Assembly (NCBI RefSeq): GCF_003391095.1
Contig: NZ_CP031447.1
Location: 620,001-684,000 of the forward strand
Length of the DNA stretch: 64,000 nucleotides
DNA from: Austwickia chelonae
GTDB taxonomy: Bacteria; Actinomycetota; Actinomycetes; Actinomycetales; Dermatophilaceae
Direction of reading: 5' to 3'
Below the pieces are notes generated by a model. That model did not search any database and was not told the DNA's origin. It saw only the letters and a list, made by a program, of their open reading frames with translations. Shown here in pieces: positions 47,201 to 55,933 of this stretch. Within the stretch, counting starts at the first letter, position 1. Each line of letters opens with the position of its first letter. Position numbers and translations under genes: made by a program.

Positions 47201-48550
47201 GTGTTGAGGACCATGACCGCCGTCGCTGCCGGCAAGGCCGCCATGCTCGCCGCTCGCGTGCGTGGAGGAGGATCTGCCCTCCCCGGCCTGATCGTCGAGC
47301 GCATCGATCCGTCGTTCCTGGCCACATCCTTGTCCCGAGTCAGGGGCGGGATCGTGGTCGTCAGCGGGACGAACGGCAAGACAACAACGACCAAGATGCT
47401 CGCCGAAGTACTGCGAGCACATGACAAAGAGGTGTTCAGTAACCCGACGGGGAGCAATTTCACCCGCGGCGTGATCTCCTCGCTGCTCGGCAAGGTGGGT
47501 GTCGATGGACGGATCCACGCGGACTTCGCCGTGGTCGAACTCGACGAGGCCCACTCGATCCCCTTCGCCCAAGCTGTTGCCCCGACCCACGCCCTGCTGC
47601 TCAACGTGGCCCGCGACCAGCTCGACCGGTTCGCGGAGATCGACCACACCGCTGAGCTCCTGGCCCGTCTGGCCAGTTACACCACCACGGGGTTCGTGCT
47701 GAACCGGGACGACTCCTTCATCTCCCGGATCGCCGGACGCCTCGAAGAAGCCCCGCGATCGCAGCGGCCGGTGCCTCCGCGGATCGGTTACTTCGGTGTC
47801 CACCCGGAGATCGCCGACCGGCTGCCGGAGCTGCTGGAGGCAGACCTGCGCTCGGACGAGGAGACGGCGCTGCCCGACCTCGGCGCGGGTGACGGGCTTC
47901 TCCGCCCGATCGACGAGAACTCCTTCGAGATCCTCTTCGGGGACGGCAGCAAGGTCGGTCCTCTCGAGCTGCGCCAGCGAGGACTGGCAGCCATGATCAA
48001 CGCCACCGCGGCGACGACGATGGCACGGCAACTGCTCGGTGCCGAATTCGACGTGGCCGCTGCGGAACGCGCGCTGCGGAATGTCGCTCCGCCCTTCGGT
48101 CGCGGCGAGGTCGTCGACGTCGACGGGCAGCCTCTGGAACTCGTCCTGGTGAAGAACCCCGCCGGGTTCACCGTGGCCCTGGGCACCTACGGTTCCTCAC
48201 CGGTGGCCACCATGATCGCGATCAATGACGACTATGCCGACGGGCGCGACGTCAGTTGGCTCTACGACGTCTCCTTCGACTCCCTGGCCGAGCGGGGCGT
48301 GGCCATCACCAGTGGTGTCCGGGCCTACGACATGGCTTTGCGTCTGCACTACGACGACATCACCACCTACGCCCAGGAACCTGACCTGGAGAAGGCCCTG
48401 GAGCAGTTCCTGGAGACCTACCCGAACGAACCCAAACGGATCTTCTGCACCTACACCGCGATGATGGCCCTGCGGCGGATGCTCGCTGCTCGCTACGGGC
48501 TGGCCGCGATCGGTGAGGACAACCCCGGGAAGAGCGAGAGGCTGGCATGA
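47201..48550 (+). CDS. murT: Lipid II isoglutaminyl synthase, Mur ligase subunit MurT
   Basis: 449 aa. Mur ligase-like subunit that activates the D-glutamate carboxylate of lipid II for amidation, with GatD supplying ammonia. The ATP loop VVSGTNGKTTTTKML, SNPTGSNFTRG and the ELDEAHS segment are intact, followed by the DUF1727 C-terminal domain (LVKNPAGFT, INDDYADGRDVSWLYDV). The four-cysteine zinc ribbon seen in Staphylococcus MurT is absent: no CXXC pair occurs between 47700 and 48000. Overlaps gatD by 4 bp. Confidence 0.92.
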   Translation: MLRTMTAVAAGKAAMLAARVRGGGSALPGLIVERIDPSFLATSLSRVRGGIVVVSGTNGKTTTTKMLAEVLRAHDKEVFSNPTGSNFTRGVISSLLGKVGVDGRIHADFAVVELDEAHSIPFAQAVAPTHALLLNVARDQLDRFAEIDHTAELLARLASYTTTGFVLNRDDSFISRIAGRLEEAPRSQRPVPPRIGYFGVHPEIADRLPELLEADLRSDEETALPDLGAGDGLLRPIDENSFEILFGDGSKVGPLELRQRGLAAMINATAATTMARQLLGAEFDVAAAERALRNVAPPFGRGEVVDVDGQPLELVLVKNPAGFTVALGTYGSSPVATMIAINDDYADGRDVSWLYDVSFDSLAERGVAITSGVRAYDMALRLHYDDITTYAQEPDLEKALEQFLETYPNEPKRIFCTYTAMMALRRMLAARYGLAAIGEDNPGKSERLA

Positions 48551-49341
48551 GCACGCAGGATGTGGTGGTCACTCACCCGGAGGGGGAGAGCAAGGGCACC
48601 GTGGTGCTGGTGCACATCTACCCGAAGGAGATGAGCATCTACGGTGACCTGGGCAATACCCGGGTCCTGCAGCGTCGGCTGAACTGGCACGGGTACAGCT
48701 GCCAGCTGCACCGTCACCACCCCGGAGAGGACTTCCCCGAGGACGCCCACATCGTGCTGGGCGGCGGCGGCCAGGACTCCGGGCAGGCCAGGGTGGAGTC
48801 CGACCTCGAACGCAACGGACCGGTGCTGAAGGCCTTGGCCGACGACGGCTGCCCGATGCTGATGATCTGCGGCATGTATCAGCTTTTCGGCAATGCCTTC
48901 GTGACGCTGGAGGGGCGGCGGTTGCCAGGTCTGGGCATCCTCGATGTCACCACGACCGGGAACACCACCCGGATGATCAGCCCGGTCGTCCTGGAGACCG
49001 ACTACGGGAAGATCGTCGGCTACGAGAACCACTCCGGCGCCACTGTCCTCGGACCGGGCCAGCAGCCCTTCGGCCGGGTGCTCCACGGTTATGGCAACAA
49101 CCCTGAGGACGGGACGGAAGGGGCGCACACCAACCGCGTCTTCGGCACCTACCTGCACGGTCCGATCCTCCCGGCGAACCCGGTCTTCGCCGATGCCCTC
49201 ATCGCCGACGCCGTCGAGCGCGGGCTGGGCCGTCCCTTCGACGGGGAAGACATCGACGACACCCTGGCGCTCCAGGCCCGGGAACGGCAGATCACCAGGC
49301 TGCTGTCCGGTAAGGAGAAACGAGACCGCAAGGGTGCTTGA
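48547..49341 (+). CDS. gatD: Lipid II isoglutaminyl synthase, glutaminase subunit GatD
   Basis: 264-aa CobB/CobQ-like class I amidotransferase. The nucleophile cysteine is in MICGMYQLFG, the catalytic histidine in GTYLHGPILPANP, and the N-terminal IYPKEMSIYGDLGN is typical of GatD. It forms the MurT/GatD complex that amidates D-iso-glutamate in peptidoglycan precursors. The ATG at 48547 overlaps the murT stop (ATGA). Confidence 0.94.
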   Translation: MSTQDVVVTHPEGESKGTVVLVHIYPKEMSIYGDLGNTRVLQRRLNWHGYSCQLHRHHPGEDFPEDAHIVLGGGGQDSGQARVESDLERNGPVLKALADDGCPMLMICGMYQLFGNAFVTLEGRRLPGLGILDVTTTGNTTRMISPVVLETDYGKIVGYENHSGATVLGPGQQPFGRVLHGYGNNPEDGTEGAHTNRVFGTYLHGPILPANPVFADALIADAVERGLGRPFDGEDIDDTLALQARERQITRLLSGKEKRDRKGA

Positions 49342-49383
49342 CCGGACAGACGGCAGGAGCTGCCTCTGCGCACACCCCTCAGC

Positions 49384-49434
49384 ACATGGTCGTGGGCCGC
49401 ACCGGAAGAACATCGGTGCGGCCCACGACCATGT
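49384..49434. terminator. Bidirectional terminator between gatD and the LPG-synthase-like gene
   Basis: A perfect 21-bp stem (49384-49404 with 49414-49434) and 9-base loop lie between two convergent genes, ending 4 bases before the minus-strand stop. Confidence 0.85.
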
Positions 49435-49438
49435 CGGC

Positions 49439-50581
49439 TCAGTGGAAGACCGGGAGAGGCCCGGGCGGCGGATCGTCCGGGTCGTCCTCTTGTCCGACCT
49501 GGTAATGCCGTCGAGTTGCCGTCCACGCACCCGCGGACAACAGCCCCAGGGGGATCTCCAGGATGTGGCTGTAGATCGCGAAGAGCACCACCGAGGCCGC
49601 TGCTGCCGCATGATCGGCACCGAAGGCGATCATCAACCCCGCCGCCAGCTCGGTGACTCCGATGCCGCCGGGGGTCACCGGGACCATCGTGAGCATCCGC
49701 GAGAGCGCATAACAGGCGAAGGCCTGCGACCAGGGGAGGTCGATGCCGAAGGCGGTCATGCACTCGCGGAAGAGGAAGAAGTAGATCCCGAGGAAACCGA
49801 CGATGCCTAAGGTCAAACGGACCCACCCCGGCCGGATCACATGGATGACCCTGGAACGCATGTCGACGGCGACAGCCTCGACGTCCTGGTGGTACTCCTT
49901 GCGGAACAGTCGCAGCATCGGCTTCACCACGCGGTCAAGCGCACGGCCGATCCGGTGGGCTCCTTTGTCCGACGCGATGATCCCCACGGCCAGGGAGACC
50001 ATGACCGCGGCAACTCCGACGGCGCCCCAGCCGCCGACGACGATCAGATGGGGAAGGTCGGTGGCGCCGTCGGCCAACAGCCACAGGATGGCGAACATCG
50101 GGAGCAACGCTCTGACCAAGAGATTCCAGATGGTCGTGATGATCAGAGAGGTGCCGATGTTGCGGTGGCTGAACCCCCAGGACCGGAAGATCGCGTACTG
50201 CGCTGCGACACCCATCGCGCCTCCACCGGGCATCGCATTGGAGACCCCGGAACCGCACAGGTTCACGATGAGCGCCGGCGTATGCCGCAGGCCGGGCAGC
50301 GATGCGGACAGGGTGAAGGTGTAGGAGTACAGGCCGCCCATCATCAACATGAAGAGAAGGAAGGCCTTCGCCCAGCCGAGGCGTTGCAGCTCGGCGAGGA
50401 TCTGGGTCCACGAGGTGTGGGTGATCCAGGGCAGGACCCAGCCGAGCAGGAAGGTCGCTGCACCGAGACCGACAACGACTTGCACCAGGCGGGTGAACCG
50501 GTCCTTCGCCCTCGTCCGGCTCGCATCCTTCGAGGGGTCGGGTTCAGGGTTGGTGCTCTTCGCCGGTTCAGCGTGCTCCAC
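49439..50581 (-). CDS. Lysylphosphatidylglycerol synthase-type (UPF0104) membrane protein
   Basis: 380-aa integral membrane protein with about eight hydrophobic helices, matching the flippase-like domain of MprF-type proteins: SNAMPGGGAMGVAAQYAIFRSWG and MLTMVPVTPGGIGVTELAAGL are the characteristic conserved loops. There is no aminoacyl-transferase domain, so it is a stand-alone membrane domain, possibly moving a lipid. The N-terminus is charged and disordered. The GTG at 50581 follows a GGGGGG run. Confidence 0.85.
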   Translation of the reverse strand: MEHAEPAKSTNPEPDPSKDASRTRAKDRFTRLVQVVVGLGAATFLLGWVLPWITHTSWTQILAELQRLGWAKAFLLFMLMMGGLYSYTFTLSASLPGLRHTPALIVNLCGSGVSNAMPGGGAMGVAAQYAIFRSWGFSHRNIGTSLIITTIWNLLVRALLPMFAILWLLADGATDLPHLIVVGGWGAVGVAAVMVSLAVGIIASDKGAHRIGRALDRVVKPMLRLFRKEYHQDVEAVAVDMRSRVIHVIRPGWVRLTLGIVGFLGIYFFLFRECMTAFGIDLPWSQAFACYALSRMLTMVPVTPGGIGVTELAAGLMIAFGADHAAAAASVVLFAIYSHILEIPLGLLSAGAWTATRRHYQVGQEDDPDDPPPGPLPVFH

Positions 50582-50658
50582 GAGACCCCCCGATCATGAC
50601 GGTGTGCCGGCAACGGCTGGGCAAAGCAGCGGCTACCGAAGCGGTGATGGGTAGCGGG

Positions 50659-51540
50659 CTACAAACCCGCGAAGACGTCCCTTTCGAGAGTACCTGCAGA
50701 TGTCCGGAAGGTCGGATATCTGTAGGGGCGTCGTCTGGCGATCGGTTCACCGGGTGCCAGGCCGGACGCATCGGCGAACCATTCTCGCCCGAAGGCCAGG
50801 GCATAGACCGGTGCGGGGAGACGGAGGAATGCGGCCAGGGTGCGATCCGCTCCTGCATCCGCCGCTGCTTGCGAGGCATGAGCCGCCATCGACGCCCGCT
50901 TGGCGGCGATCTGACGACGGACATCGATCCGGAAGGTGATCTCCTCCCGCGGAGAATAGGAACGGCGAAAGGCCGCCGGGTCGAAATCGGACGGATAGCG
51001 GTATACCTTGCCCACGAGTTCTACCGTCCTGGCGATCAGCTCACGGGGGACGGTGGCCTCCAACAGCCGTGGCGTGCCAGCGATCAGTGCGGCTCGCCGG
51101 GCCACCTCGTGCACCCGCACATGGTCCCGATGGCCGTATCCGCCGTTGGCGTCATAACCGAGCAGGACCTGTGCCTGCTCAGCTTGCAGGATCTCCACCA
51201 GCCGGTCGACCACGTCCTGCGGGTCTGCGCGCAGGAAACGTTCACGACCAGGTGGATCCGGGGGGAGATCGCCGGTCATTCCTGAATCGGCATAACCCAG
51301 GTGGATGACCTCCGACACCCCTAGAGAAGCTGCGCTGGAGCGCAGCTCGTTCAACCGACGTTCGCCGAGAGTGCGCCCGTCGGAGTCCCGGTAACTCTGC
51401 GACGTCATCCCCTGATCGCCGTCGGTGGCCACGACGAGCACCACCCGGTGTCCTCGCGCAGCAGCCTCAGCGAGAGTGCCCGCTTCAAGGAGGGCTTCGT
51501 CGTCGGGATGGGCGTTGAAAGCGACCAGGGTGTGACTCAT
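50659..51540 (-). CDS. PIG-L family deacetylase
   Basis: 293 aa from ATG 51540. The zinc motif AHPDDE is near the N-terminus and HRDHVRVH carries the third ligand, as in MshB and GlcNAc-PI deacetylases. The sequence around the active site is not close enough to MshB to name it; a mycothiol or sugar N-deacetylase role is possible. ATG 51570 is an in-frame longer start; 51540 gives the usual short lead into AHPDDE. It is divergent from the glycosyltransferase gene. Confidence 0.85.
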   Translation of the reverse strand: MSHTLVAFNAHPDDEALLEAGTLAEAAARGHRVVLVVATDGDQGMTSQSYRDSDGRTLGERRLNELRSSAASLGVSEVIHLGYADSGMTGDLPPDPPGRERFLRADPQDVVDRLVEILQAEQAQVLLGYDANGGYGHRDHVRVHEVARRAALIAGTPRLLEATVPRELIARTVELVGKVYRYPSDFDPAAFRRSYSPREEITFRIDVRRQIAAKRASMAAHASQAAADAGADRTLAAFLRLPAPVYALAFGREWFADASGLAPGEPIARRRPYRYPTFRTSAGTLERDVFAGL

Positions 51541-51723
51541 GGAGACGATGATGACGGACGGCACGGACATCCGGCATCCCCGGTGTGTCGGATGCCCAGC
51601 TGCGGGGCTCGCCCGGGCAATTCACCTGATGATCAGCGAATGTCCTGAAAATGGTTGCTTTTTGGTTGATTCTCCGAGTGCTGACTCCTGTTCGAGCTCG
51701 GTGATGTGTGATCCTTGGGCATT

Positions 51724-52887
51724 GTGAAGATCGCCCTGTTGTCCGACTGCTACCTGCCACGTCTGGGTGGGATCGAGGTTCAGGTTCGTGATCTCGCCTA
51801 CCATCTGCTGGCGGCGGGGCACGAGGTCGAGGTGTTCACTGCCACCCTCGGTGACCACGACGAGCGCGGCGGTGTGGTCGAGATCGTGGACGGCCTGCCG
51901 ATCCACCGGATGGGCATCGAACTTCCCGGACGGCTACCGATGAACCCGCTGGCCGCGCGGGAGATGAAACACCGCCTCACCGTCGGCTCTTTCGATGTCG
52001 CCCACGTCCACATGGGCATCACCAGTCCGTTCACCGTCGACTGCACCCGAGTGGCCCTGCAACTGGGGCTGCCGGTGTCCATGACCTGGCACTGCATGCT
52101 CGGCCCCGCCGAACCGCTCTTCCACATCAGCCGGATCGCCCGGATGTGGGCACGCTGCGGTGTCGCGATGAACGCGGTCTCCCGGGTCGCCGCAGGGCCG
52201 GTGCAACGAGCTCTGGGTCCGTGGGGCACCTGCCACGTGCTGCCCAATGGCATCGACGCTTCGACCTGGTGGAGGGAACCGGACGATCAGACAGCCTTGG
52301 AGCCACCCTCCCGGGACAGCGAACTCCAGGTGGTCTCGGCGATGCGCCTGGCGAACCGTAAACGGCCGTTGCCCTTCCTGCAGGTGATGCGACAGGTGCG
52401 GCAGATGATTCCCGAGGTTCCTTTCCGGGTGACGATTCTCGGCGAAGGCAGACAAGGGTCGTTGGTCCGGGCCTACGTCAAGCGTTACGGCATGACCGAC
52501 TGGGTGGACCTGCCTGGCCGAGTCAGCCGGCCCGAGCTGCTCAACCTCTACCACAGCAGTCATATCTATGCTTCACCGGCAAAGTTGGAGTCCTTCGGCA
52601 TCGCTGCTCTGGAGGCCCGCTGCGTCGGACTGCCTGTGGTAGGCCGAGCGACCAGCGGATGCGTGGAGTTCATCGAGGACGGGATCAACGGATTCCTGGC
52701 CGAGGACGACAACCGGATGGCCGAGGCCATGGCCCGGCTGTTGTCGGACCACGACCTCAGGGAAAGCATGTGGCACCACAACATGACCCAGCCTCCGCAG
52801 CACGACTGGCCGAGAGTCGTCGAGCTGACGATCGAGGAGTACCGTCGGGCTGCTGCGCTGCGTGGGCTGACCCTGGCCGACCGGTGA
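51724..52887 (+). CDS. GT4-family glycosyltransferase
   Basis: 387 aa. The N-terminal Rossmann half begins KIALLSDCYLPRLGGIEVQVRDLA; the C-terminal half has GEGRQGSLV for the nucleotide and ESFGIAALEARCVGLPVVG, the EX7E motif of retaining GT4 enzymes. PimB-like mannosyltransferases have this plan, but donor and acceptor are unknown. Start GTG 51724 gives the family N-terminus; TTG 51715 is possible, and neither has a ribosome site. The gene is divergent from a deacetylase, a pairing seen in glycoconjugate pathways. Confidence 0.87.
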   Translation: MKIALLSDCYLPRLGGIEVQVRDLAYHLLAAGHEVEVFTATLGDHDERGGVVEIVDGLPIHRMGIELPGRLPMNPLAAREMKHRLTVGSFDVAHVHMGITSPFTVDCTRVALQLGLPVSMTWHCMLGPAEPLFHISRIARMWARCGVAMNAVSRVAAGPVQRALGPWGTCHVLPNGIDASTWWREPDDQTALEPPSRDSELQVVSAMRLANRKRPLPFLQVMRQVRQMIPEVPFRVTILGEGRQGSLVRAYVKRYGMTDWVDLPGRVSRPELLNLYHSSHIYASPAKLESFGIAALEARCVGLPVVGRATSGCVEFIEDGINGFLAEDDNRMAEAMARLLSDHDLRESMWHHNMTQPPQHDWPRVVELTIEEYRRAAALRGLTLADR

Positions 52888-52891
52888 CCCG

Positions 52892-53635
52892 GTGACGACG
52901 ACAGCGCCCGGCGCGGTGGTGGTGCAGGCGTGGAACGGCTCACAGGACGTCGTCCTCACGGCCCTGAAACATGGACAGGACCCCGAACAGCTCCTGACCA
53001 GGCTGGGCTGGCGGGTGGAACGTCCGCTCCGAGCAGAACGGCGCGGCGCGGACATCGTGGTGGAGTTCGCGGTACGAGCAGCCTCGCCATGCTCTCCACC
53101 GCCCCCGTGGCACGACCGATCTCCTGTCCGGGAGGAGACATCTGCCGGCCAGCCGGATGTCCTACGTAGACAGCGGGTCTCCTCTGCAGTGCTGGTCATA
53201 GCAGACCTTCCGCAGGATGTCCGGCCCGCAGCCCGGTCGGTGCTGGCCACCCGCTATTCCGGGACAGTGGTCCGTTGGGAAGGCGCGTGGGGCCTACCCG
53301 GCGGAGGCCTCGAGCCTGCGGAGGAACCGGTTGCCGCCGCTGCTCGCGAAGCCTACGAGGAGACCGGACAAATCGTCGACGTGGACGACTTGGCTTTCGT
53401 CCAGAGCGCGCACTGGGTGGGGCGCTCGCCGGCAGGCGTGCTGGAGGACTTCCACGCAGTCCGCCTGGTTTATCGGGGGAGATGCGCTCGTCCGACCCCG
53501 GCGGTGGTGCACGATCTCGGCGGGACGACGGCCGAAGCCGCTTGGGTGGCGCTGTCTCGGGCGGACGAACTCGACTGGGCCCCTGGTCCGCGCGCGCAGC
53601 TGACTTCACTGGGCGTCTTGTCGTCGGTGGATTGA
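52892..53635 (+). CDS. Nudix hydrolase with N-terminal extension
   Basis: 247 aa. The Nudix box GX5EX7REUXEEXGU is intact at about 138-160 (GGLEPAEEPVAAAAREAYEETG), which binds Mg and cleaves nucleoside diphosphate-linked compounds. The first 95 residues are an extra module (QAWNGSQDVVLTALKHG and GWRVERPLRAERRG) followed by a proline-rich linker; its role is not known. The GTG at 52892 lies 5 bases after the glycosyltransferase stop, so they are likely one operon. It is convergent with the DeoR gene. Confidence 0.85.
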   Translation: MTTTAPGAVVVQAWNGSQDVVLTALKHGQDPEQLLTRLGWRVERPLRAERRGADIVVEFAVRAASPCSPPPPWHDRSPVREETSAGQPDVLRRQRVSSAVLVIADLPQDVRPAARSVLATRYSGTVVRWEGAWGLPGGGLEPAEEPVAAAAREAYEETGQIVDVDDLAFVQSAHWVGRSPAGVLEDFHAVRLVYRGRCARPTPAVVHDLGGTTAEAAWVALSRADELDWAPGPRAQLTSLGVLSSVD

Positions 53636-53688
53636 GCGGTGGCGGCGGTAGTGGTGCGGAGGGTGTCCGCTCGTCGTGGTTCGCTGCT

Positions 53689-54462
53689 TCAGCCTTGGTC
53701 GTCCTGAGGAGTGAGGATTCGTAATCCGGTGGGGAAGGCGCGGGGGTCGTCCGGTGGCCGGTCGGTGACGATGACATCGGCCTTGTCGAGGGGCGTGATA
53801 TAGCCGGCTTGTCGGACGCCGAAGGCTGAGCTCGTGGCGAGGACGCAACGTTGTCGGGCTGACCGGAGCATTCCGCGTTGGGCGGAGACCTGACCGGGGG
53901 CTGTGGTCGTGTACCCGGTGTCGGGGTGGACGCCGTCGACCTCGACCAGGGCCCAGTCGGTGGGATGGTCGGCGAAGAAGTCGGCGGTGGCCGGCCCCGA
54001 GGTGACCAGCTGTCCGTTTCCTTCACGGAGTTCACCACCGGCGACGTGGATCCGGAAACCTGCCTGCCTGGCCAGGATGTCTACAGCTCTGAGGTCGTTG
54101 GTGACGATCGTCAGTTCTTCGAGGTCCAACAGCAGGGGGAGGAGGGCTTCGCTGATGGGGCCGCCGCTCAGCGCGAGGCATTGGCCGGGGCTGATGAGTC
54201 CGCGAACGGAGCGGGCGATGGAGGTGTGGCGTCGCTGTTCCTCGACCGGGTCGGTGTTCTCCGCCCGGCGGGGGTCTGCGTCCGGTCTGATCCGTACGCC
54301 GCCGTGGAGCCGTTCGACCAGGTCGGCTCGGGCGAGTGCTTGGAGGTCACGGCGAATGGTGGAGGTGTCCACCTCGAGGTGGTCGGCGAGAACCTTTACT
54401 TCTATGTACTCGCCGGAGCGCAACCGACCCAGGATCATCCGTTGCCGGTCGTTGAGTCTCAT
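53689..54462 (-). CDS. DeoR-family sugar operon regulator
   Basis: 257 aa. The N-terminal helix-turn-helix matches the family: MRLNDRQRMILGRLRSGEYIEVKVLADHLEVDTSTIRRDLQAL, then RLHGGV. The C-terminal DeoR sensor domain normally binds a phosphorylated sugar (GGELREGNGQLV and the TTAPGQVSAQRGML segment). ATG 54462 has GGGAGGACC upstream; the longer frame to 54513 is unnecessary. It is divergent from the sugar transporter operon and is its likely repressor, with the FGGY kinase product as a plausible inducer. Confidence 0.9.
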   Translation of the reverse strand: MRLNDRQRMILGRLRSGEYIEVKVLADHLEVDTSTIRRDLQALARADLVERLHGGVRIRPDADPRRAENTDPVEEQRRHTSIARSVRGLISPGQCLALSGGPISEALLPLLLDLEELTIVTNDLRAVDILARQAGFRIHVAGGELREGNGQLVTSGPATADFFADHPTDWALVEVDGVHPDTGYTTTAPGQVSAQRGMLRSARQRCVLATSSAFGVRQAGYITPLDKADVIVTDRPPDDPRAFPTGLRILTPQDDQG

Positions 54463-54610
54463 CCCGGTCCTCCCTGTCCGGTTCGGTCGTTCTGCGCCCA
54501 CGGTACGCATCACGGGCTGATCTCCTGGTGAGGGGACCCTGACCGGGGGCGTGTCGGGCGAGCGTTGACGGCGCCCGGAAAGTGGCTGGCAGGGGGGGAG
54601 AAGAGGGGAC

Positions 54611-54666
54611 TTGACAGTCCCCCGTGCGTGCGAGACCTTTTAAGCGCAGTGCACGTTTTCGTGCAC
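54611..54666 (+). promoter_or_regulatory. Promoter and candidate operator of the sugar ABC operon
   Basis: TTGACA at 54611-54616 is a good -35; the -10 is less clear (TTTTAA at 54638-54643 is 21 bases away). Directly downstream lies a perfect palindrome GTGCACG-TTTT-CGTGCAC at 54649-54666, where a DeoR-type repressor would block transcription. The transporter start codon is 55 bases beyond. Confidence 0.6.
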
Positions 54667-54720
54667 CTTGTGCCTTGGACCGTGTGTTTGCAGTGCGCCG
54701 TTTTTCGAGGGGGAGGAAAG

Positions 54721-55767
54721 ATGCGCCTTTCACCTGTCGTGGTTGCCGCGCTGCTCCTGCCACTCGCGCTCTCCTCCTGCGGATCGATCGACGCAGCCCA
54801 GGCAGAGCGACCTCCCGGCGGGGCGAAACCACCTGCTGCGGAGAGCATCGACCAGGGGGCCTACGTCAATGTGGTGAAACTCACCGGCATCGCCTGGTTC
54901 GACCGGATGAAGATCGGGGTCGAGGATTTTGGTGCCACGTCGGGCCGGAAAACCACCCAGGCCGGGCCGGCCACCGACAGTCCTGAGCAGCAGGCCTCCC
55001 TCATCCAGGCGTTGATCGCGCAACGTCCTGCAGGAATGGGCATCATCCCTTCCGACCCTCAAGCCGTCGACGCGGTGGTCAAACAGGCGCGCGGCGCCGG
55101 AATCCGCGTCGTGACCCACGAAGCTCCTCAACTGACCAGCCCGGACGCCGATGTCGAGGCCTTCGACAATGCCGACTACGGGCGGAAGATCATCAGCGGC
55201 TTGGGCGCCTGCATGGGCGGGCAGGGCGAGTACGTCCAGTTCGTCGGAAAACTGACCGCGACCTCGCACATGGCCTGGGCCAATGCCGTTGTCGAAGAAC
55301 AACGATCCAGGTTCCCCGCGATGACCCGTATCGGTGACCCCGTGGAGAGCATGGACAGCGCGGAGATCGCTTACGTCAAAGCAAAACACCTGCTGCAAAC
55401 CCATCCCCGGCTCAAAGGGTTTTCCGGCGCCTCCAGCCAGGACGTCGTCGGTATCGCTCGGGCTGTCGCCGAGGCGGGACTCCAGGACGAGACCTGCGTC
55501 CACGGCACCGGCGTCCCCTCGGAGACCAAACACTTCCTCGCTGAGGGAGCCATCGACGCAATCTACTTCTGGGACCCGGCCAAAGCCGGGAAAGCCGTCA
55601 TGAAAGCGACCCAGCTGTTGGCCGAAGGCAAGAAACTGTCGGACGGGGAGGACCTCGGCGTGGAGGGATATCGCAGACTGCGGCAATCGACGGACAACCC
55701 GCTGGTCTTTCTCGGCGACGCCGCGCTCTCGGCGACCAAGGACGACGTCATGAAGTACGACTTCTGA
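54721..55767 (+). CDS. Sugar ABC transporter substrate-binding lipoprotein (RhaS/LsrB-like)
   Basis: 348 aa from ATG 54721, which has a strong GGGGGAGGAAAG site. The lipobox LSSC puts the lipidated cysteine at C20. The periplasmic-binding fold is of the RhaS/LsrB type, with VVKLTGIAWFDRMKIG at the start and the family ending TKDDVMKYDF. The AI-2-binding Asp-Gln pair of LsrB is replaced here by Ser-His in TATSHMAW, so AI-2 is unlikely; a sugar such as rhamnose or a relative is more plausible. First gene of a five-gene operon. Confidence 0.87.
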   Translation: MRLSPVVVAALLLPLALSSCGSIDAAQAERPPGGAKPPAAESIDQGAYVNVVKLTGIAWFDRMKIGVEDFGATSGRKTTQAGPATDSPEQQASLIQALIAQRPAGMGIIPSDPQAVDAVVKQARGAGIRVVTHEAPQLTSPDADVEAFDNADYGRKIISGLGACMGGQGEYVQFVGKLTATSHMAWANAVVEEQRSRFPAMTRIGDPVESMDSAEIAYVKAKHLLQTHPRLKGFSGASSQDVVGIARAVAEAGLQDETCVHGTGVPSETKHFLAEGAIDAIYFWDPAKAGKAVMKATQLLAEGKKLSDGEDLGVEGYRRLRQSTDNPLVFLGDAALSATKDDVMKYDF

Positions 55768-55933
55768 CGTCCACGCGGGGTCGACGCCCTACACGTCCGC
55801 CCCGTACGACCGCGCCCGGGACCACCCTTCCCCTCCCTCGCCGAAGGCCCGGGTGCGGCCGACCACCCCGTTCCCCACGAATCTCCTCGGCCGGCGGAGC
55901 CGAAGGGGAGGAGTCGAACAGCAGGAGACCACA

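Noticed and set aside
53903-54520. Plus-strand frame of 205 codons over the DeoR gene
   Set aside because: The minus-strand DeoR protein has full family similarity and a strong ribosome site; the plus-strand translation is Ser/Arg/Pro-rich without domains.
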